Positions 25,308 through 34,641 of a stretch of 64,000 bases of DNA are shown here, piece by piece. Every line of letters begins with the position of its first letter. Positions within the stretch are counted from its first letter, which is position 1. The notes below the pieces were generated by a model that saw nothing but the letters and a program-made list of their open reading frames with translations, was not told where the DNA came from and did not search any database. Made by a program: the position numbers and the translations under genes. The stretch lies in contig NZ_JAXUHN010000094.1 of assembly GCF_035916875.1 (NCBI RefSeq), forward strand, positions 147,145-211,144, given 5' to 3'. The DNA is from Methylomicrobium sp035916875 (GTDB lineage Bacteria; Pseudomonadota; Gammaproteobacteria; Methylococcales; Methylomonadaceae).

Positions 25308-25895
25308 TTAATTCCTTTTGTCGTTCAAAAAGGCAGCCAGTTTTTTGCGCGCGTAGTGCATTCTCGTTTTAATTGTATTTTCCGAGCACTCCATCAACTC
25401 GGCAATTTCGTTGTAATGAAGTTCCTGGTAGTAGGTCAGCTCAATGACGGCACGCTGCTCGGGCGAGAGGCAGTCCAAGGCAAACTCCAGCCAATCGTCC
25501 AGTTCGATTTGCAGCGGTCCGTTGTCTTCAAGCGCATGCTCCCGCGCATCGCCTTCCATATCGTCTAGCCAAACGGTGTTGCCCTGAACCGCGTTGCGCA
25601 GCGACTGCCGCGCCTTGTTGAAGGCAATGCCGAATATCCAGGTTGACGGGCGGCATTGCCGGTTATACGTGGAGGCCTTTTCCCAAACTACGTACATCGT
25701 ATCGTTAATGATTTCCTCGATCAGCTCGGGTCTGCGCGTCATGCGCGCAACGAAACGGAACAAACGGCTGTAAAGCCGGTGATAAAGCCGTTCGAAAGCT
25801 TGTTCGTCGCCCTGCACGATCAAGTTCATAAGTTCGGCTTCAGGGTCTTCCGGGGGCGTTTGGTTGTCGATGTTCAATGGGTTACCTGAATACAT
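25308..25895 (-). CDS. ECF-type RNA polymerase sigma factor
   Basis: A 195-residue sigma-70 family protein of the extracytoplasmic-function class. Region 2 includes AFERLYHRLYSRLFRFVARM and the STWIFGIAFNKARQSLR segment; region 4 includes LSPEQRAVIELTYYQELHYNEIAE and the HTH ENTIKTRMHYARKKL. Regions 1 and 3 are missing, as expected. The anti-sigma gene starts 13 bases after its stop and the subtilase follows, a self-contained signalling cassette. Autoregulation is likely but no ECF-type promoter was identified with confidence. Confidence 0.93.
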   Translation of the reverse strand: MYSGNPLNIDNQTPPEDPEAELMNLIVQGDEQAFERLYHRLYSRLFRFVARMTRRPELIEEIINDTMYVVWEKASTYNRQCRPSTWIFGIAFNKARQSLRNAVQGNTVWLDDMEGDAREHALEDNGPLQIELDDWLEFALDCLSPEQRAVIELTYYQELHYNEIAELMECSENTIKTRMHYARKKLAAFLNDKRN

Positions 25896-25982
25896 TCATC
25901 GCCGGCGGTAAGTATTTACCGATATATCGCGGTGCAACCGGAAAAGGTTCAATGGACTGAAAAAATTTAGCTTTATGGGTGC

Positions 25983-26666
25983 TTAAAAACCGGCGGAAAT
26001 GCTGAACAAAAAAGTCGGATTCAGGGGCGGAGGGTAATAATCCGAGTGACCATCGGGCTGCGAATTTGTGCTGCTGGCCGTATCCACCGCATGCACGTAT
26101 CGCAAATCGAGTGTGACAAACTTGAAAAACGTACTGAATCCGGCATTCCAATACAAATAGTCATATTCCAAAGTGCGCTCGGCTTGCGTATAGCCGATGC
26201 CTGCGGAAAATTCCAGAAAGTCGGTGACGGGGTAGCGGCCGGTCATTTCATAATTCATGGCGGCATGGCCGCGCTGATAATAATCCTCGGAGAAGGAAAC
26301 GTTCGCGCTCAGAATATCCCGGAAATGCAAAAAAAGGCCGATTTCGTTGTAATCCGATGGCTTCCCGAAAATATTTCCATCGTAGAGATAGCGTGACCAT
26401 TGGCCGTCAAGCCGCCAATCACCGGGCAAACTGAAGGCCCAGCCCAGATAGGGGTTGATTTCGATATGGGCGGCGTCGGCATTCTTGTTGTCGCCAAAAT
26501 TCACATAGGCTGTATTGACGTCAGAATAAAAACCGGCCGCATGCTGATAATCGAGATTGACAAGACCCGAAAATTTACCGGTGCTTTTGGAAAAGCCTTT
26601 GCCGATGTTCTCGCTCATGACAGTCGCCGATGCATGAATTTCGGCACCGGCAGGGGCGAAGTGCAA
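25983..26666 (-). CDS. Putative outer-membrane beta-barrel protein (TorF/Gcw_chp-like)
   Basis: At least 227 residues with alternating aromatic/polar strands ending in FLFSISAGF, a C-terminal beta-signal. Features such as GFYSDVNTAYVNFGD, INPYLGWAF and FLEFSAGIGYT resemble the TIGR02001/TorF putative porin family. The first usable start is TTG at 26666, but the frame stays open upstream and encodes a hydrophobic SAAILLLHFAPAGA segment that looks like a signal peptide; the true start is probably somewhat upstream and non-ATG. It precedes the sigma factor gene by 87 bases on the same strand and may belong to its regulon. Confidence 0.65.
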   Translation of the reverse strand: MHFAPAGAEIHASATVMSENIGKGFSKSTGKFSGLVNLDYQHAAGFYSDVNTAYVNFGDNKNADAAHIEINPYLGWAFSLPGDWRLDGQWSRYLYDGNIFGKPSDYNEIGLFLHFRDILSANVSFSEDYYQRGHAAMNYEMTGRYPVTDFLEFSAGIGYTQAERTLEYDYLYWNAGFSTFFKFVTLDLRYVHAVDTASSTNSQPDGHSDYYPPPLNPTFLFSISAGF

Positions 26667-26724
26667 GAGAAGAATCGCCGCGCTGGGCAGTCGCCTAAAT
26701 CCGGATAGGGTACAGGAGGTGTCT

Positions 26725-26784
26725 ATGGCTGAAAGTATATCAAACCTTTCGAATATTAGAGAAAATGCTCAGGTAGAACGGTAG
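26725..26784 (+). CDS. Candidate 19-residue leader/small ORF
   Basis: A perfect AGGAGGT ribosome-binding site (26714-26720) sits four bases before ATG, opening a 19-codon frame (MAESISNLSNIREN, stop at 26784). It is antisense-divergent to the porin-like gene and upstream of the Ser-rich secreted protein. It could be a leader peptide, a small protein, or the relic of a truncated gene. Only the strength of the ribosome-binding site supports it. Confidence 0.25.
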   Translation: MAESISNLSNIRENAQVER

Positions 26785-27002
26785 GTTTGGTCCCCGCCAA
26801 CGAGAAGCGTGTATTGTCAATCGGTATGTCGGCGTCTTGCCGCCTAGGCGCGGAAGCAATTTTTCGCTCCGATTGAACCTTTTTCAAGGTACGAGGAATC
26901 CAGTAGTTGAAGCTTTTAGAACCAGCGGATGAAATAGAACCAACAGGATAAAAGTTTTTATATTTTTTGAGCAATTCAACTTCCCCATTTGAAGGAACAA
27001 CA

Positions 27003-27602
27003 ATGAAAACAACAAAACATAAAGAATTGGCGCTTTTACTGGTTGGCAGCCTGGTTGTCGCCGCCCCCGTATTTGCGAGCGGTTCAGACGACGGTAACTC
27101 GTCCAGCAGTTCAAGCTCGTCGAGTTCATCTGGTACTTCGGGTACTTCGGGTACTTCGGGATCGTCAGGGAGTTCAGTGATGAAATGCTCTACGGATCGG
27201 TCCGTATCGGTTCGATGTACGGTCAGCCCGAGTATTTCCGAACCGGCTGTGAAAGTCGCGCATAAAAAGACCTTCAAAAAGAACGGTCTCAAACAGGACC
27301 TCGAACTCAAGGTCTATATCGGTAAAGGCAGTTTAGTGACCGACGATAATTTTGAGGAGGGCGTTGTGATTGCAAGATTTCCCGATAATTCCGTCTGCGA
27401 ACTGGAGGGTATCGGGAAAAGCCGTAAATACTATAAGTATTCATTAAAAGTCCGGACGCGCAACGGGGTTTATCAGGAAAGGAAAGGATTTTGCGAATCC
27501 AACGATATCCCTGCTTACACGGGCGATTCTGTCGTCATTGAATATGATGGAGACGATGACTTAGCCACCGCCAATACGGAATTAGCGCGAATTTCTTTTT
27601 AG
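27003..27602 (+). CDS. Secreted protein with Ser/Thr/Gly-rich low-complexity segment, unknown function
   Basis: A 199-residue protein with a signal peptide (hydrophobic core LALLLVGSLVVAAPVFA, cleavage near residue 26). The mature N-terminus is an 11-Ser run followed by three GTS repeats (nine-base DNA repeats), then a folded-looking domain of ~140 residues with three Cys (CSTD, VRCTV, SVCELEG) and a fourth in GFCESND. I do not recognise the domain. AAGGA seven bases upstream supports the ATG at 27003. The gene is convergent with a TibC-like O-heptosyltransferase; its Ser/Thr-rich tract would be a reasonable glycosylation target, but that is speculation. Confidence 0.6.
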   Translation: MKTTKHKELALLLVGSLVVAAPVFASGSDDGNSSSSSSSSSSSGTSGTSGTSGSSGSSVMKCSTDRSVSVRCTVSPSISEPAVKVAHKKTFKKNGLKQDLELKVYIGKGSLVTDDNFEEGVVIARFPDNSVCELEGIGKSRKYYKYSLKVRTRNGVYQERKGFCESNDIPAYTGDSVVIEYDGDDDLATANTELARISF

Positions 27603-27717
27603 AAAGTTAGCTGGCCTTTTGACAATCAAGCTCGGAACGGGGGAATGGGGACGATTATCCCATTGCGGGCTTGTTCGGAGTTCAACCGTGAGTTTGGCTT
27701 TGATCCTGTCCGCTTTT

Positions 27718-28864
27718 TCAAAGATACGGAGAGATGGCACTTATGACCTGGCGGCCGCTGATGAGCCGGGTACACTCGAACATACGCGGCGTCTCCTTAT
27801 GATCGGGGCACCAGTCCCAATTGCTGGCGTCCAGGCGGTAACGGTTAAAGCATCCGCTGCAAACTCCACCCGGCGGAAATATTCGGATACAGTCCTGCAT
27901 TTCCGCATAGGGATAGGAAAAGCCGCTGATCAGGCAGGTCCTGCAGCCGGTGGCCCAGGACAGCCAACTGAGGCCGCTGCCGACGCCGATAAACAGCTTA
28001 GCGTGCCGTAGATAGTTGATCACTGTCTCCAAGCCGCCTTCTTGCAGACATTTCACCCCTTGGGGGGCGCTGTTGCCCATGTGTTTCTTACCTTCTTTCG
28101 ACAACAGTACGACGTTATAACCTTTATAACGCAGAAAGCGCACAACTTCATCCCAGCCTTTGGGATTGTTCCAGTATTTCGCTTGGCACGTGGCGTGCAG
28201 GCCGATACAGACATAGGGTTTATCGATTAGGCGCGGCAAATCGGGGATGCTGATCAGCGGTTTGATTTCGCTAAAAGGCAATCCCAAAATGTCGAATGCC
28301 GGTTGAGCCAGCGGTTGTTCTCGAAAGTCCGTGGGATTTTTGCTGTAATCGTATTCGCCGTCTTCCTTATAAAACAAGCCTATTCGATACATGGCATAAA
28401 GATCGTGAGCTGTTTCTCCGGGGGCGATAAATTCTATTTCCGGATAATTTTCTCTGAAGAGATCGTTCAAATATGTCGAACAAATCATATGGCAATGATG
28501 CCGTTTACGGAACTCCTCGACGGCCGGAAGCCAGGCCAGCGTATCGCCCAGCGAACTCGATTCGAAGGCGATGTAAACCCGTTTATTTTGGCAATCGTAA
28601 GTGTGATGGTATAGCAGGCTGTTATCGGCTTGACTGAAAACATTGACTCGCCAGCGCACGAAATAGCGATGCGGCGTTCTTATCCACTGTCCGGCCTCGA
28701 CTTCGCGCTGCATAATAAAATCAGGCTCATCGAGATCTTCGATTTTTACAAGATAGCGTTCATGATCATCGCCGGCTATTTCCAGGTAGGCACCGTCGAT
28801 GAAGTTGCAGTGAAATCTTGCCGAGTTTGTGGGGGGATTTTCGGTGGAGTGGGTTAAGCATCAT
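27718..28864 (-). CDS. TibC-like autotransporter O-heptosyltransferase, apparent frameshift near the 5' end
   Basis: The uninterrupted frame is 331 residues (ATG at 28713). It matches strand-loop-strand O-heptosyltransferases (GT9-like), which transfer heptose from ADP-heptose to Ser of autotransporter passengers. The Fe-binding cysteine cluster is visible: CSGC, then a Cys after SNWDW, then a Cys in RMFEC. Family members are about 400 residues. The missing N-terminal part is encoded in the same frame upstream (28714-28830: FHCNFIDGAYLEIAGDD, typical of the family) but has no start codon. An ATG at 28864 lies in another frame; removing one base at a six-C run (28831-28836 on the + strand as G6) would join them. 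It is either phase variation, a recent mutation or a sequence error. Confidence 0.8.
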
Positions 28865-28927
28865 TACGATGCCGGTACATTGGTAATGATGGCAAAATCG
28901 CTATAGGAGGCAAAAAACGGCAATTAA

Positions 28928-28954
28928 CCTCGATGCCCTTGCACCGCATCGAGG
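28928..28954 (-). terminator. Hairpin after ftfL
   Basis: A nine-base stem (28928-28936 with 28946-28954) with a nine-base loop sits just beyond the 3' end of ftfL; on the minus strand a T6 run follows after about ten bases. Consistent with transcription termination of the ftfL unit. Confidence 0.5.
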
Positions 28955-28966
28955 CTGTCCGATGCG

Positions 28967-30640
28967 TTAAAACAGCCCGCTGATCCGCCCGTTTTCGTCG
29001 ATATCGATCTTTTCGGCCGCAGGTACTTTCGGCAGGCCAGGCATGGTCATGATGTCGCCCGCAATCGCGACGATGAAGCCAGCGCCGTTGGCGAGGCGGA
29101 CTTCGCGGATTTCGACTGTGTGCCCGGAAGGGGCGCCTTTGACCGAGGCGTCGGTCGAGAAAGACATCTGCGTCTTGGCCATGCAGACCGGGAAATGGCC
29201 GTATTCGCCGTTCCAGGCCGCAAGCTGCGCCTTAACCTTCGCATTCGCGGTGACATTTGCTGCACCGTACAGTTTGGTCGCGATCGTTTCGATCTTTTCC
29301 CAGAGGCTCAGGTGATCGTCGTAAACGAAACGGCAGCCGTCGTGATGGTGATCGGCCGTTTCGGCGACCGCATGCGCGAGCTGTTCGGCGCCCTTGCCGC
29401 CTTCGGCCCAGTGGTTCGAGACGATGCAGACCGCTCCGAGGGTCCGGCACTTGTCCTGCAACAGGTTCAGCTCGGCCTCGGTGTCGAAGGTGAAATGGTT
29501 GATGCAGATTACGCAAGGCAGGCCGTAGTGCTCGGTGATGTTCCGGTAATGCCGCTCCAGGTTTGCGAAGCCTTTGTCGAGTGCGCTCAGGTTTTCCTGG
29601 TTCAAGTCTTCTTTCGCCACGCCGCCGTGGAATTTGAGAGCCCTGACCGTTGCGACCAGGACGGCTGCCGACGGCTTCAATCCCGCCATCCGGCATTTGA
29701 TGTCGACGAATTTTTCGGCGCCGAGATCCGCGCCGAAGCCGGCTTCGGTTATCACATAATCGGCCAGTTTTAAAGCGGTCTTGGTCGCGGTGACCGTATT
29801 ACAGCCGTGCGCGATGTTCGCGAACGGGCCGCCGTGAATGAAGGCGATATTGTTTTCGAGCGTTTGCACCAGGTTCGGCTTGATCGCGTCCTTCAACAAG
29901 GCCGCCATTGCCCCGTGCGCATTCAGGTCGCGCGCGTAAACCGGTGTCTTATTGTCGATCTTGTAGCCGATCACGATGCGGCCGAGGCGTTCCTTCAAGT
30001 CGGCGCGGCTGGTCGCGAGGCAGAGAATCGCCATCACTTCCGAGGCGACCACGATGTCGTAGCCGTCCTCGCGCAGATAGCCGTTCGCGGGGCCGCCCAT
30101 GCCGACCACGATGTGGCGCAGCGCGCGGTCGTTCATGTCGACGACGCGCTTCCATTGAATCCGGCGAGGGTCGATGCCGAGCGCATTGCCGTGGTTGATG
30201 TGGTTGTCGATCAGTGCCGAGAGCAGGTTGTGCGCGACGCCGATCGCATGAAAGTCGCCGGTGAAATGCAGGTTGATGTCTTCCATTGGCACGACCTGCG
30301 CATGGCCGCCGCCGGCGGCTCCCCCTTTGACGCCGAAGCAGGGGCCGAGCGAAGGCTCGCGCAAGCACATGATCGTCTTCTTGCCGACACGGTTCAGCGC
30401 ATCGCCGAGGCCGACCGAGGTAGTGGTCTTGCCTTCGCCGGCCGGCGTCGGGCTGATCGCGGTGACCAGGATCAGTTTGCCGTCCGGTTTGTCGCCGAGG
30501 CTGTTTACATAATCCAGCGACAATTTGGCCTTGTAATGGCCGTAAGGATCGAGATGTTCGGCGTCGATGCCGAAATGCTCTTTCGCCAGGCCGATGATCG
30601 GCTTCATCTTGGCCTGCTGGGCGATTTCTATGTCAGACAT
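28967..30640 (-). CDS. ftfL: Formate--tetrahydrofolate ligase
   Basis: A 557-residue ATP-dependent enzyme joining formate to tetrahydrofolate to give 10-formyl-H4F. The P-loop-like [18 protein letters not shown] at about residue 68, [18 protein letters not shown] and PGLPKVPAA near the C-terminus are family signatures, and length is standard. In serine-cycle methylotrophs it feeds formate carbon into the H4F pool, upstream of MtdA. It follows glyA in the same direction, separated by 115 bases containing a hairpin. The symbol fhs is used in other organisms. Confidence 0.96.
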   Translation of the reverse strand: MSDIEIAQQAKMKPIIGLAKEHFGIDAEHLDPYGHYKAKLSLDYVNSLGDKPDGKLILVTAISPTPAGEGKTTTSVGLGDALNRVGKKTIMCLREPSLGPCFGVKGGAAGGGHAQVVPMEDINLHFTGDFHAIGVAHNLLSALIDNHINHGNALGIDPRRIQWKRVVDMNDRALRHIVVGMGGPANGYLREDGYDIVVASEVMAILCLATSRADLKERLGRIVIGYKIDNKTPVYARDLNAHGAMAALLKDAIKPNLVQTLENNIAFIHGGPFANIAHGCNTVTATKTALKLADYVITEAGFGADLGAEKFVDIKCRMAGLKPSAAVLVATVRALKFHGGVAKEDLNQENLSALDKGFANLERHYRNITEHYGLPCVICINHFTFDTEAELNLLQDKCRTLGAVCIVSNHWAEGGKGAEQLAHAVAETADHHHDGCRFVYDDHLSLWEKIETIATKLYGAANVTANAKVKAQLAAWNGEYGHFPVCMAKTQMSFSTDASVKGAPSGHTVEIREVRLANGAGFIVAIAGDIMTMPGLPKVPAAEKIDIDENGRISGLF

Positions 30641-30653
30641 GCTTTCCTCGTAG

Positions 30654-30678
30654 GGTGGGCAGCGCTAAACTGCCCACC
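30654..30678. repeat. Palindromic hairpin between glyA and ftfL
   Basis: GGTGGGCAG (30654-30662) pairs perfectly with CTGCCCACC (30670-30678) around a seven-base loop. Similar TAGGGTGGGCA palindromes are dispersed in many proteobacterial genomes. Here it separates glyA from ftfL and could modulate the downstream message. Confidence 0.5.
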
Positions 30679-30755
30679 GTAAGTGAATGTTCAAGGTGGC
30701 AAACGGTAAGGCCGTTTGGCCACTCTACATAATGGATGCGTTGGCGTAGGCCGTT

Positions 30756-32012
30756 TTAAGCACCGTAGACTGGAAAACGAGCACACAGCGCCGCGACTTT
30801 TTCACGCACCGCCGCAATTACGTTTTCATCGTCGATGTTCTCCATCACGTCGCACATCCAGTGCGCGACATTGATCACCTGTTCTTCCTTGAAGCCGCGC
30901 GTGGTCGGCGCCGGGGTGCCGACGCGGATGCCGCTGGTTACGAAAGGTGACTGCGGGTCATTAGGTACCGCATTTTTGTTCACCGTGATGTGCGCCTTGC
31001 CGAGCGCCGCGTCGGCGGCCTTGCCGGTAATGCCTTTCGGAATCAAGGAGACCAGCATCAAATGGTTGTCGGTGCCGCCCGAGACTACGTCGAAGCCGCG
31101 TTCGATGAAGACTTTCGCCATCGCCTGTGCATTCTTGATCACCTGCTGCTGATAGGCTTTGAATTCCGGTTCCAGCGCTTCCTTGAAGGCGACGGCCTTG
31201 GCCGCGATCACGTGCATCAAAGGGCCGCCCTGAATGCCGGGGAAAATCATCGAGTTGATTTTCTTTTCGAGCTCGGCGTTGGCTTTGCCCAGGATGATGC
31301 CGCCGCGCGGGCCGCGCAGACTTTTATGCGTCGTGGTGGTGACGATGTCGGCGTAAGGCACCGGGTTCGGATAAAGGCCTGCCGCGACCAATCCCGCGAC
31401 ATGCGCCATATCGACCAGCAGGTAGGCGCCGACCGCGTCGGCGATCGCACGGAAACGCGCCCAATCCATGATCCGCGAATACGCGGAGAAACCGGCGACG
31501 ATCACTTTCGGGTGATGTTCGCGCGCCAAGGCTTCGATTTGATCGTAATCGAGCAGGCCGGTGGCGGGATCCAAATGGTATTGTACGGCGTTGTAAATTT
31601 TACCGGAGAAATTCGGCTTCGCGCCGTGCGTCAAATGGCCGCCATCGGACAGCGCCAAGCCTAAAATGGTGTCGCCCGGTTGGATCAGCGCCATGTAGGC
31701 GGCGGCGTTGGCTTGTGAGCCGGAGTGCGCCTGTACGTTCGCCCAGTCTGCCCCGAACAGTTGCTTGGCGCGATCGATGGCCAGTTGCTCGACGACATCG
31801 ACATATTCGCAGCCGCCATAGTAGCGTTTGCCCGGGTAACCTTCCGCGTATTTGTTGGTTAGCACCGTGCCTTGCGCTTCCAGTACGCGCGGGCTGGAGT
31901 AGTTTTCCGAAGCGATCAGTTCGATGTGGTCTTCCTGGCGCCGGCGTTCATCTTCGAGCGCCTGGAACAGTTCATCGTCGTAACCTTTGATAGTCATCGA
32001 TTTATTAAACAT
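30756..32012 (-). CDS. glyA: Serine hydroxymethyltransferase
   Basis: A 418-residue PLP enzyme converting glycine and methylene-H4F to serine, the entry step of the serine cycle. The PLP lysine is in [14 protein letters not shown]; other signatures are [19 protein letters not shown] at the start and [14 protein letters not shown]. Full length. Its position between gck and ftfL shows this copy is the methylotrophic one; a second housekeeping glyA may exist elsewhere. It starts 72 bases after gck. Confidence 0.97.
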   Translation of the reverse strand: MFNKSMTIKGYDDELFQALEDERRRQEDHIELIASENYSSPRVLEAQGTVLTNKYAEGYPGKRYYGGCEYVDVVEQLAIDRAKQLFGADWANVQAHSGSQANAAAYMALIQPGDTILGLALSDGGHLTHGAKPNFSGKIYNAVQYHLDPATGLLDYDQIEALAREHHPKVIVAGFSAYSRIMDWARFRAIADAVGAYLLVDMAHVAGLVAAGLYPNPVPYADIVTTTTHKSLRGPRGGIILGKANAELEKKINSMIFPGIQGGPLMHVIAAKAVAFKEALEPEFKAYQQQVIKNAQAMAKVFIERGFDVVSGGTDNHLMLVSLIPKGITGKAADAALGKAHITVNKNAVPNDPQSPFVTSGIRVGTPAPTTRGFKEEQVINVAHWMCDVMENIDDENVIAAVREKVAALCARFPVYGA

Positions 32013-32084
32013 GTGAATCTCCTTATGAATTTGGGATATTTTAGGGCTTGTCGGGGCTGTGGTGCAAAGAGTTATCGTATAGCC

Positions 32085-33449
32085 CTAGGTTTTCGGGTGA
32101 ATCAATAGAATCTGTAGATCGGCGACATTGGTGCCGGTCGCGCCGGTGATCAGTAAATCGCCCGAAGCTTGCAAGGCGTGATACGAATCGTTGATGCTGA
32201 GCAACGCTATGGGATCGATGCCTTGGGAGCGCATCCGCGTCAACGAACCGGCATCCACTCGTCCGCCCGCCGCATCGGTGGGGCCGTCGCGGCCGTCGGT
32301 GCCGGCGCTTAGAAAAACCCAGTCCGCGTCGAGTTTCTTACGTTCTTCGAACAATGCAAACGCCAGCGCCATTTCCTGATTGCGGCCGCCGAGACCGTTG
32401 CCGGCCAGTTTGACGGTTGTTTCGCCGCCCGCCAGAAAGGCCATCGGCTGGTGGATTTTTTGGAAGTCGGCGAGAGTATTCGCCCAGTGTTCGGCGGTTT
32501 CTCTGGCAATACCACATAAATGATCACTGTAGATAACGGGCTCATAGCCAAGATGCTTTGCCATTTGGGCTGCGGCATTCAGGCTGATCGTATTGCTGCC
32601 GATCAAGGTATGGCCGGTTTTTTCAAAGATTGGATCATTCGGCTTCGGTGTTTCGGGGGCATTTCCACTCGCACCGTTTTGCAAATGGTCTCGGACCGAA
32701 ACGGGAACCTGTTGCCAAAGCTGTCGGTTTTGTAGGATGCGGATCGCCTCGTGAAAAGTGCTCGGATCGGGCACGGTCGGGCCGCTCGCAATCGCACTCA
32801 GATCGTCGCCGAGCACATCGGACAGAATCAGCGCGTGCAAATCGGCCGGCGAGGCGAGCTTTGCGAGGCCGCCGCCTTTCAATTGCGACAGATGCTTGCG
32901 CACACAGTTGATCTCGTTGATGTCCGCGCCGCTGGCCAACAATAGGCGGGTAACCTCGCATTTTTCGGGTAAGGAAATAGCGTCGACAGGGCAGGGGATC
33001 AGGGCCGAACCGCCGCCGCTGACCAGCGTCAGCACCAGTTCGCCGGCTTGCGCCCGGCTGGCTTTTTCGGCGAGCCGTTGGGCGGCTTTATATCCCGCTA
33101 CGTCCGGCAACGGATGGCCCGCGCCGAAGACTTCGGTGTGGTCCAGCGTAGCAACGTTCTCGTAGTAGGTCACGGCAATACCTTTGCCCGCCCATAATGA
33201 TTCGGGGATCATCTCTTCGGTCGCTTTGGCCATCGCCGAGGCGGCCTTGCCAAAAGCGATCAGATGAATTTTTGGCCATTTGCCCAGGCGCTGTTTGCTG
33301 GGGTCGCCAATATCCAGGCGGATCGCCAAATGCCGCGCACTGGCCGAGAGGCAGTTTTTAACTGCCAGATACGGGTCGGCCGCCGCCACGCCCGCCTGGT
33401 AAATGGCAAAGGCATTGTCGCGCAACGCGAGGGATGATTCACTTTCCAC
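32085..33449 (-). CDS. gck: Glycerate 2-kinase (MOFRL family)
   Basis: A 454-residue MOFRL/DUF4147 glycerate kinase; serine-cycle organisms use this class to form 2-phosphoglycerate. Visible motifs: IAFGKAASAMAKA, GHPLPD, VSGGGSALIPCP and, near the C-terminus, GLGGRNQEMALAFA and SAGTDGRDGPTDAAGG. GTG at 33449 is preferred since it begins where similarity starts and clears the mtdA stop by 29 bases; the frame stays open upstream inside mtdA. It is probably co-transcribed with mtdA and glyA. Confidence 0.92.
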   Translation of the reverse strand: MESESSLALRDNAFAIYQAGVAAADPYLAVKNCLSASARHLAIRLDIGDPSKQRLGKWPKIHLIAFGKAASAMAKATEEMIPESLWAGKGIAVTYYENVATLDHTEVFGAGHPLPDVAGYKAAQRLAEKASRAQAGELVLTLVSGGGSALIPCPVDAISLPEKCEVTRLLLASGADINEINCVRKHLSQLKGGGLAKLASPADLHALILSDVLGDDLSAIASGPTVPDPSTFHEAIRILQNRQLWQQVPVSVRDHLQNGASGNAPETPKPNDPIFEKTGHTLIGSNTISLNAAAQMAKHLGYEPVIYSDHLCGIARETAEHWANTLADFQKIHQPMAFLAGGETTVKLAGNGLGGRNQEMALAFALFEERKKLDADWVFLSAGTDGRDGPTDAAGGRVDAGSLTRMRSQGIDPIALLSINDSYHALQASGDLLITGATGTNVADLQILLIHPKT

Positions 33450-33478
33450 TGAATTGAATCGGTTTGTGGAAACGGTAA

Positions 33479-34336
33479 TCAAGCCATTTGCTTGGCTAAT
33501 TCGAAAATGTTTTCCGCGTCGAAAACCAGTTTGTTGTCGGTAAACAATTTGCCGATGCAGGCGCGGTGCAGTTCGAGTTTTAACGGGCCGAAGCCAAGCG
33601 CGCCCCAGACGATCTTGCCGTAGCGTTCCTTGCCCTTGTCGAATACGTCGATGCCGCCGATACCGATTGGCGGGGTCGCGTTCGCATCCGCGATCAGTTC
33701 GATGTCGGGATTGTTTTGCCAATGTTCGGCGCCGATCAGTTCGATGCCGGCCGCGCCGGCCGCAAACACGATGTTCGCGTTTTCGATCGCATGGCCTCTG
33801 GAGTCATGGTCGGCAGCTTCGATGGGGGTGATGTTGACGCCGAAGCGAGCTTCCATTGCTTGGCAAGCCTCGACGACTTTTGCCATTTTGCGGCCGGTCA
33901 TCGAAACGATCGCGCCTTCGCGGCTCAGCATCACCGCCGCCCGTTGTCCGACAGGCCCGGTGCCGGCCAGGACGACCGCTTTTTTACCGGATAACGTGCC
34001 GCTGACCGCCAATTTGGCGACCGCCGCCGCGGCGGTGGTGTTGCCGCCGTTGCTGTCCAGCATCACCGAGACTTGAAAGCCTGGGAAAAATTTGCTTTGG
34101 ACCGCTTTCAGCAGATTTTGCCCGGCGATCATGTCGCTGCCGCCGATGAAGATCGCGGTATTTTTTTTGTCTTTCGGCGCCCGTGTAAAAATCGCGCCTT
34201 CGACCAGGCCGCCAATATTGTCCGGCGTGAGTGCGCCGAAACCGGTCACATGATCGGCGCCTCCGTCATAGGCAACGACCGTATCGAAGACGGCGGGATG
34301 CAGGTCGGTATCGAATTGGAACAGCAGTTTTTTCAT
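33479..34336 (-). CDS. mtdA: NADP-dependent methylenetetrahydrofolate dehydrogenase MtdA
   Basis: A 285-residue MtdA, which interconverts methylene- and methenyl-H4F (also H4MPT) with NADP. The N-terminus KKLLFQFDTDLHPAVFDTVV and the dinucleotide motif VLAGTGPVGQRAAVMLSREG are characteristic and distinguish it from FolD. It leads the mtdA-gck-glyA(-ftfL) unit and is divergent from mdh. The methenyl-H4F cyclohydrolase gene fch, often a neighbour, is not present in this window. Confidence 0.95.
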   Translation of the reverse strand: MKKLLFQFDTDLHPAVFDTVVAYDGGADHVTGFGALTPDNIGGLVEGAIFTRAPKDKKNTAIFIGGSDMIAGQNLLKAVQSKFFPGFQVSVMLDSNGGNTTAAAAVAKLAVSGTLSGKKAVVLAGTGPVGQRAAVMLSREGAIVSMTGRKMAKVVEACQAMEARFGVNITPIEAADHDSRGHAIENANIVFAAGAAGIELIGAEHWQNNPDIELIADANATPPIGIGGIDVFDKGKERYGKIVWGALGFGPLKLELHRACIGKLFTDNKLVFDAENIFELAKQMA

Positions 34337-34390
34337 GGATGTCGGAGAGCAGGCCGATGACGGCCGAATGCAAATGTTAAATGGGGGATT

Positions 34391-34434
34391 ATTATACCTG
34401 AGATGCGTTGTTGATGTCGGCCGGCCTAAGGCCG
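34391..34434 (-). promoter_or_regulatory. Promoter of the mtdA operon with upstream palindrome
   Basis: On the minus strand a perfect TATAAT (34391-34396) lies about 55 bases before mtdA, with CCGACA 18 bases upstream as a partial -35. A 13-base palindrome CGGCCT-A-AGGCCG (34422-34434) is centred about 44 bases upstream of the expected transcription start, an activator-like position. A LysR-type regulator is a guess only. Confidence 0.42.
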
Positions 34435-34641
34435 TAATTAACGATCAAGCGGCGATCAATCGGCTTGCGGGCGTGAGGGCTTGACGTTATCATTAACCGT
34501 AGGCAGACAGGGCTCGATGATGATGCGAATGGCGTGAATGCTCAGGCTTCCCGCAGTGGTTATTTGCCGCGAGCGATGATGTTTTCCAAATCAAGCGTTA
34601 TCGAATAATACACTTACAAATTTAATCATTAGGGATAACAA

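Noticed and set aside
29807..30682. 291-codon plus-strand ORF
   Set aside because: Antisense to ftfL; high GC content leaves the opposite frame open.
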